Assembly: GCA_007125875.1 (NCBI GenBank)
Contig: SLCI01000074.1
Coordinates: 1 to 6,542, forward strand
Direction of reading: 5' to 3'
Length of the DNA: 6,542 nt
Source of the DNA: Kiritimatiellia bacterium
Lineage (GTDB): Bacteria > Verrucomicrobiota > Kiritimatiellia > SLAD01
Shown: positions 6,502 to 6,542 of the stretch, one piece after another
Layout: each line of letters starts with the position of its first letter
Position numbering within the stretch: position 1 is the stretch's first letter
Notes under the pieces: model-generated
Seen by the model: the letters and a program-made list of their open reading frames with translations, nothing else
The model's database searches: none
What the model was told of the DNA's origin: nothing
Position numbers and translations under genes: made by a program

Positions 6502-6542
6502 ATGCAACCACATCACACAAAGAACGTGCTTTTTTCGCATCA
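6502..6542 (+). CDS. Possible start of a divergent gene, cut by the right edge
   Basis: An ATG at 6502 opens a frame (MQPHHTKNVLFSH) that stays open to the right edge, 13 codons only. AGG at 6490-6492, nine bases upstream, could be its ribosome-binding site. An in-frame ATG at 6466 is an alternative start. Too little is visible to name a family or to be sure that it is coding. The minus strand here could equally be the last codons of a leftward gene, with a stop in two of its frames near 6500. Confidence 0.2.
   Translation, partial: MQPHHTKNVLFSH

Noticed and set aside
1..6542. CRISPR array, insertion sequence, prophage or defence system
   Set aside because: No spaced direct repeats, transposase, integrase, nuclease or toxin-antitoxin motifs were found on either strand.

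Overview
The window carries a single run of seven genes on the minus strand, read from the right edge towards the left. In transcription order they are: an IspD-like nucleotidyltransferase homologue, a GYF_2-domain membrane protein, the Kdo transferase WaaA, an acylphosphatase, a calcineurin-like metallophosphoesterase, a secreted protein of unknown function, and a secreted TPR-rich protein that runs off the left edge. There is no tRNA, rRNA, CRISPR array, insertion sequence or phage gene that I can see.

WaaA and two Sec-type signal peptides point to a Gram-negative (diderm, LPS- or lipid A-bearing) bacterium. The GYF_2 protein, the divergent WaaA and the mixture of conserved and unrecognisable secreted proteins remind me of the PVC group (Verrucomicrobiota, Kiritimatiellota or Lentisphaerota). 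That assignment is an impression from protein style, not proof.

Layout. 6255-6542 is an intergenic stretch, visibly A+T-rich in its left part. It holds a good sigma70-type promoter (TTGACG, 17 bp, TAGTAT) facing left, and possibly the first codons of a divergent plus-strand gene at the right edge. 5556-6254 is the IspD-like gene, starting at GTG. 5417-5555 is a 139-bp gap with a second candidate promoter. From 5416 down to 1391 five genes follow with gaps of 59, 37, 13 and 23 bp, which suggests one transcript. 1302-1390 is an 89-bp gap with a perfect -35 hexamer, a weak -10 and a good Shine-Dalgarno sequence in front of the TPR gene.

Functionally, WaaA is the only gene with a confident pathway (Kdo addition to lipid IVA at the inner membrane). 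The acylphosphatase and metallophosphoesterase are soluble phosphohydrolases with intact active sites but unknown substrates. The last two proteins are exported and probably act in the envelope. The most notable point is the IspD-like protein: it keeps the fold-level pattern of IspD from end to end, but essentially every catalytic and nucleotide-binding residue of IspD is replaced, so it is probably a pseudoenzyme or a protein with a changed activity. I see no clear evidence of a new multi-gene system.
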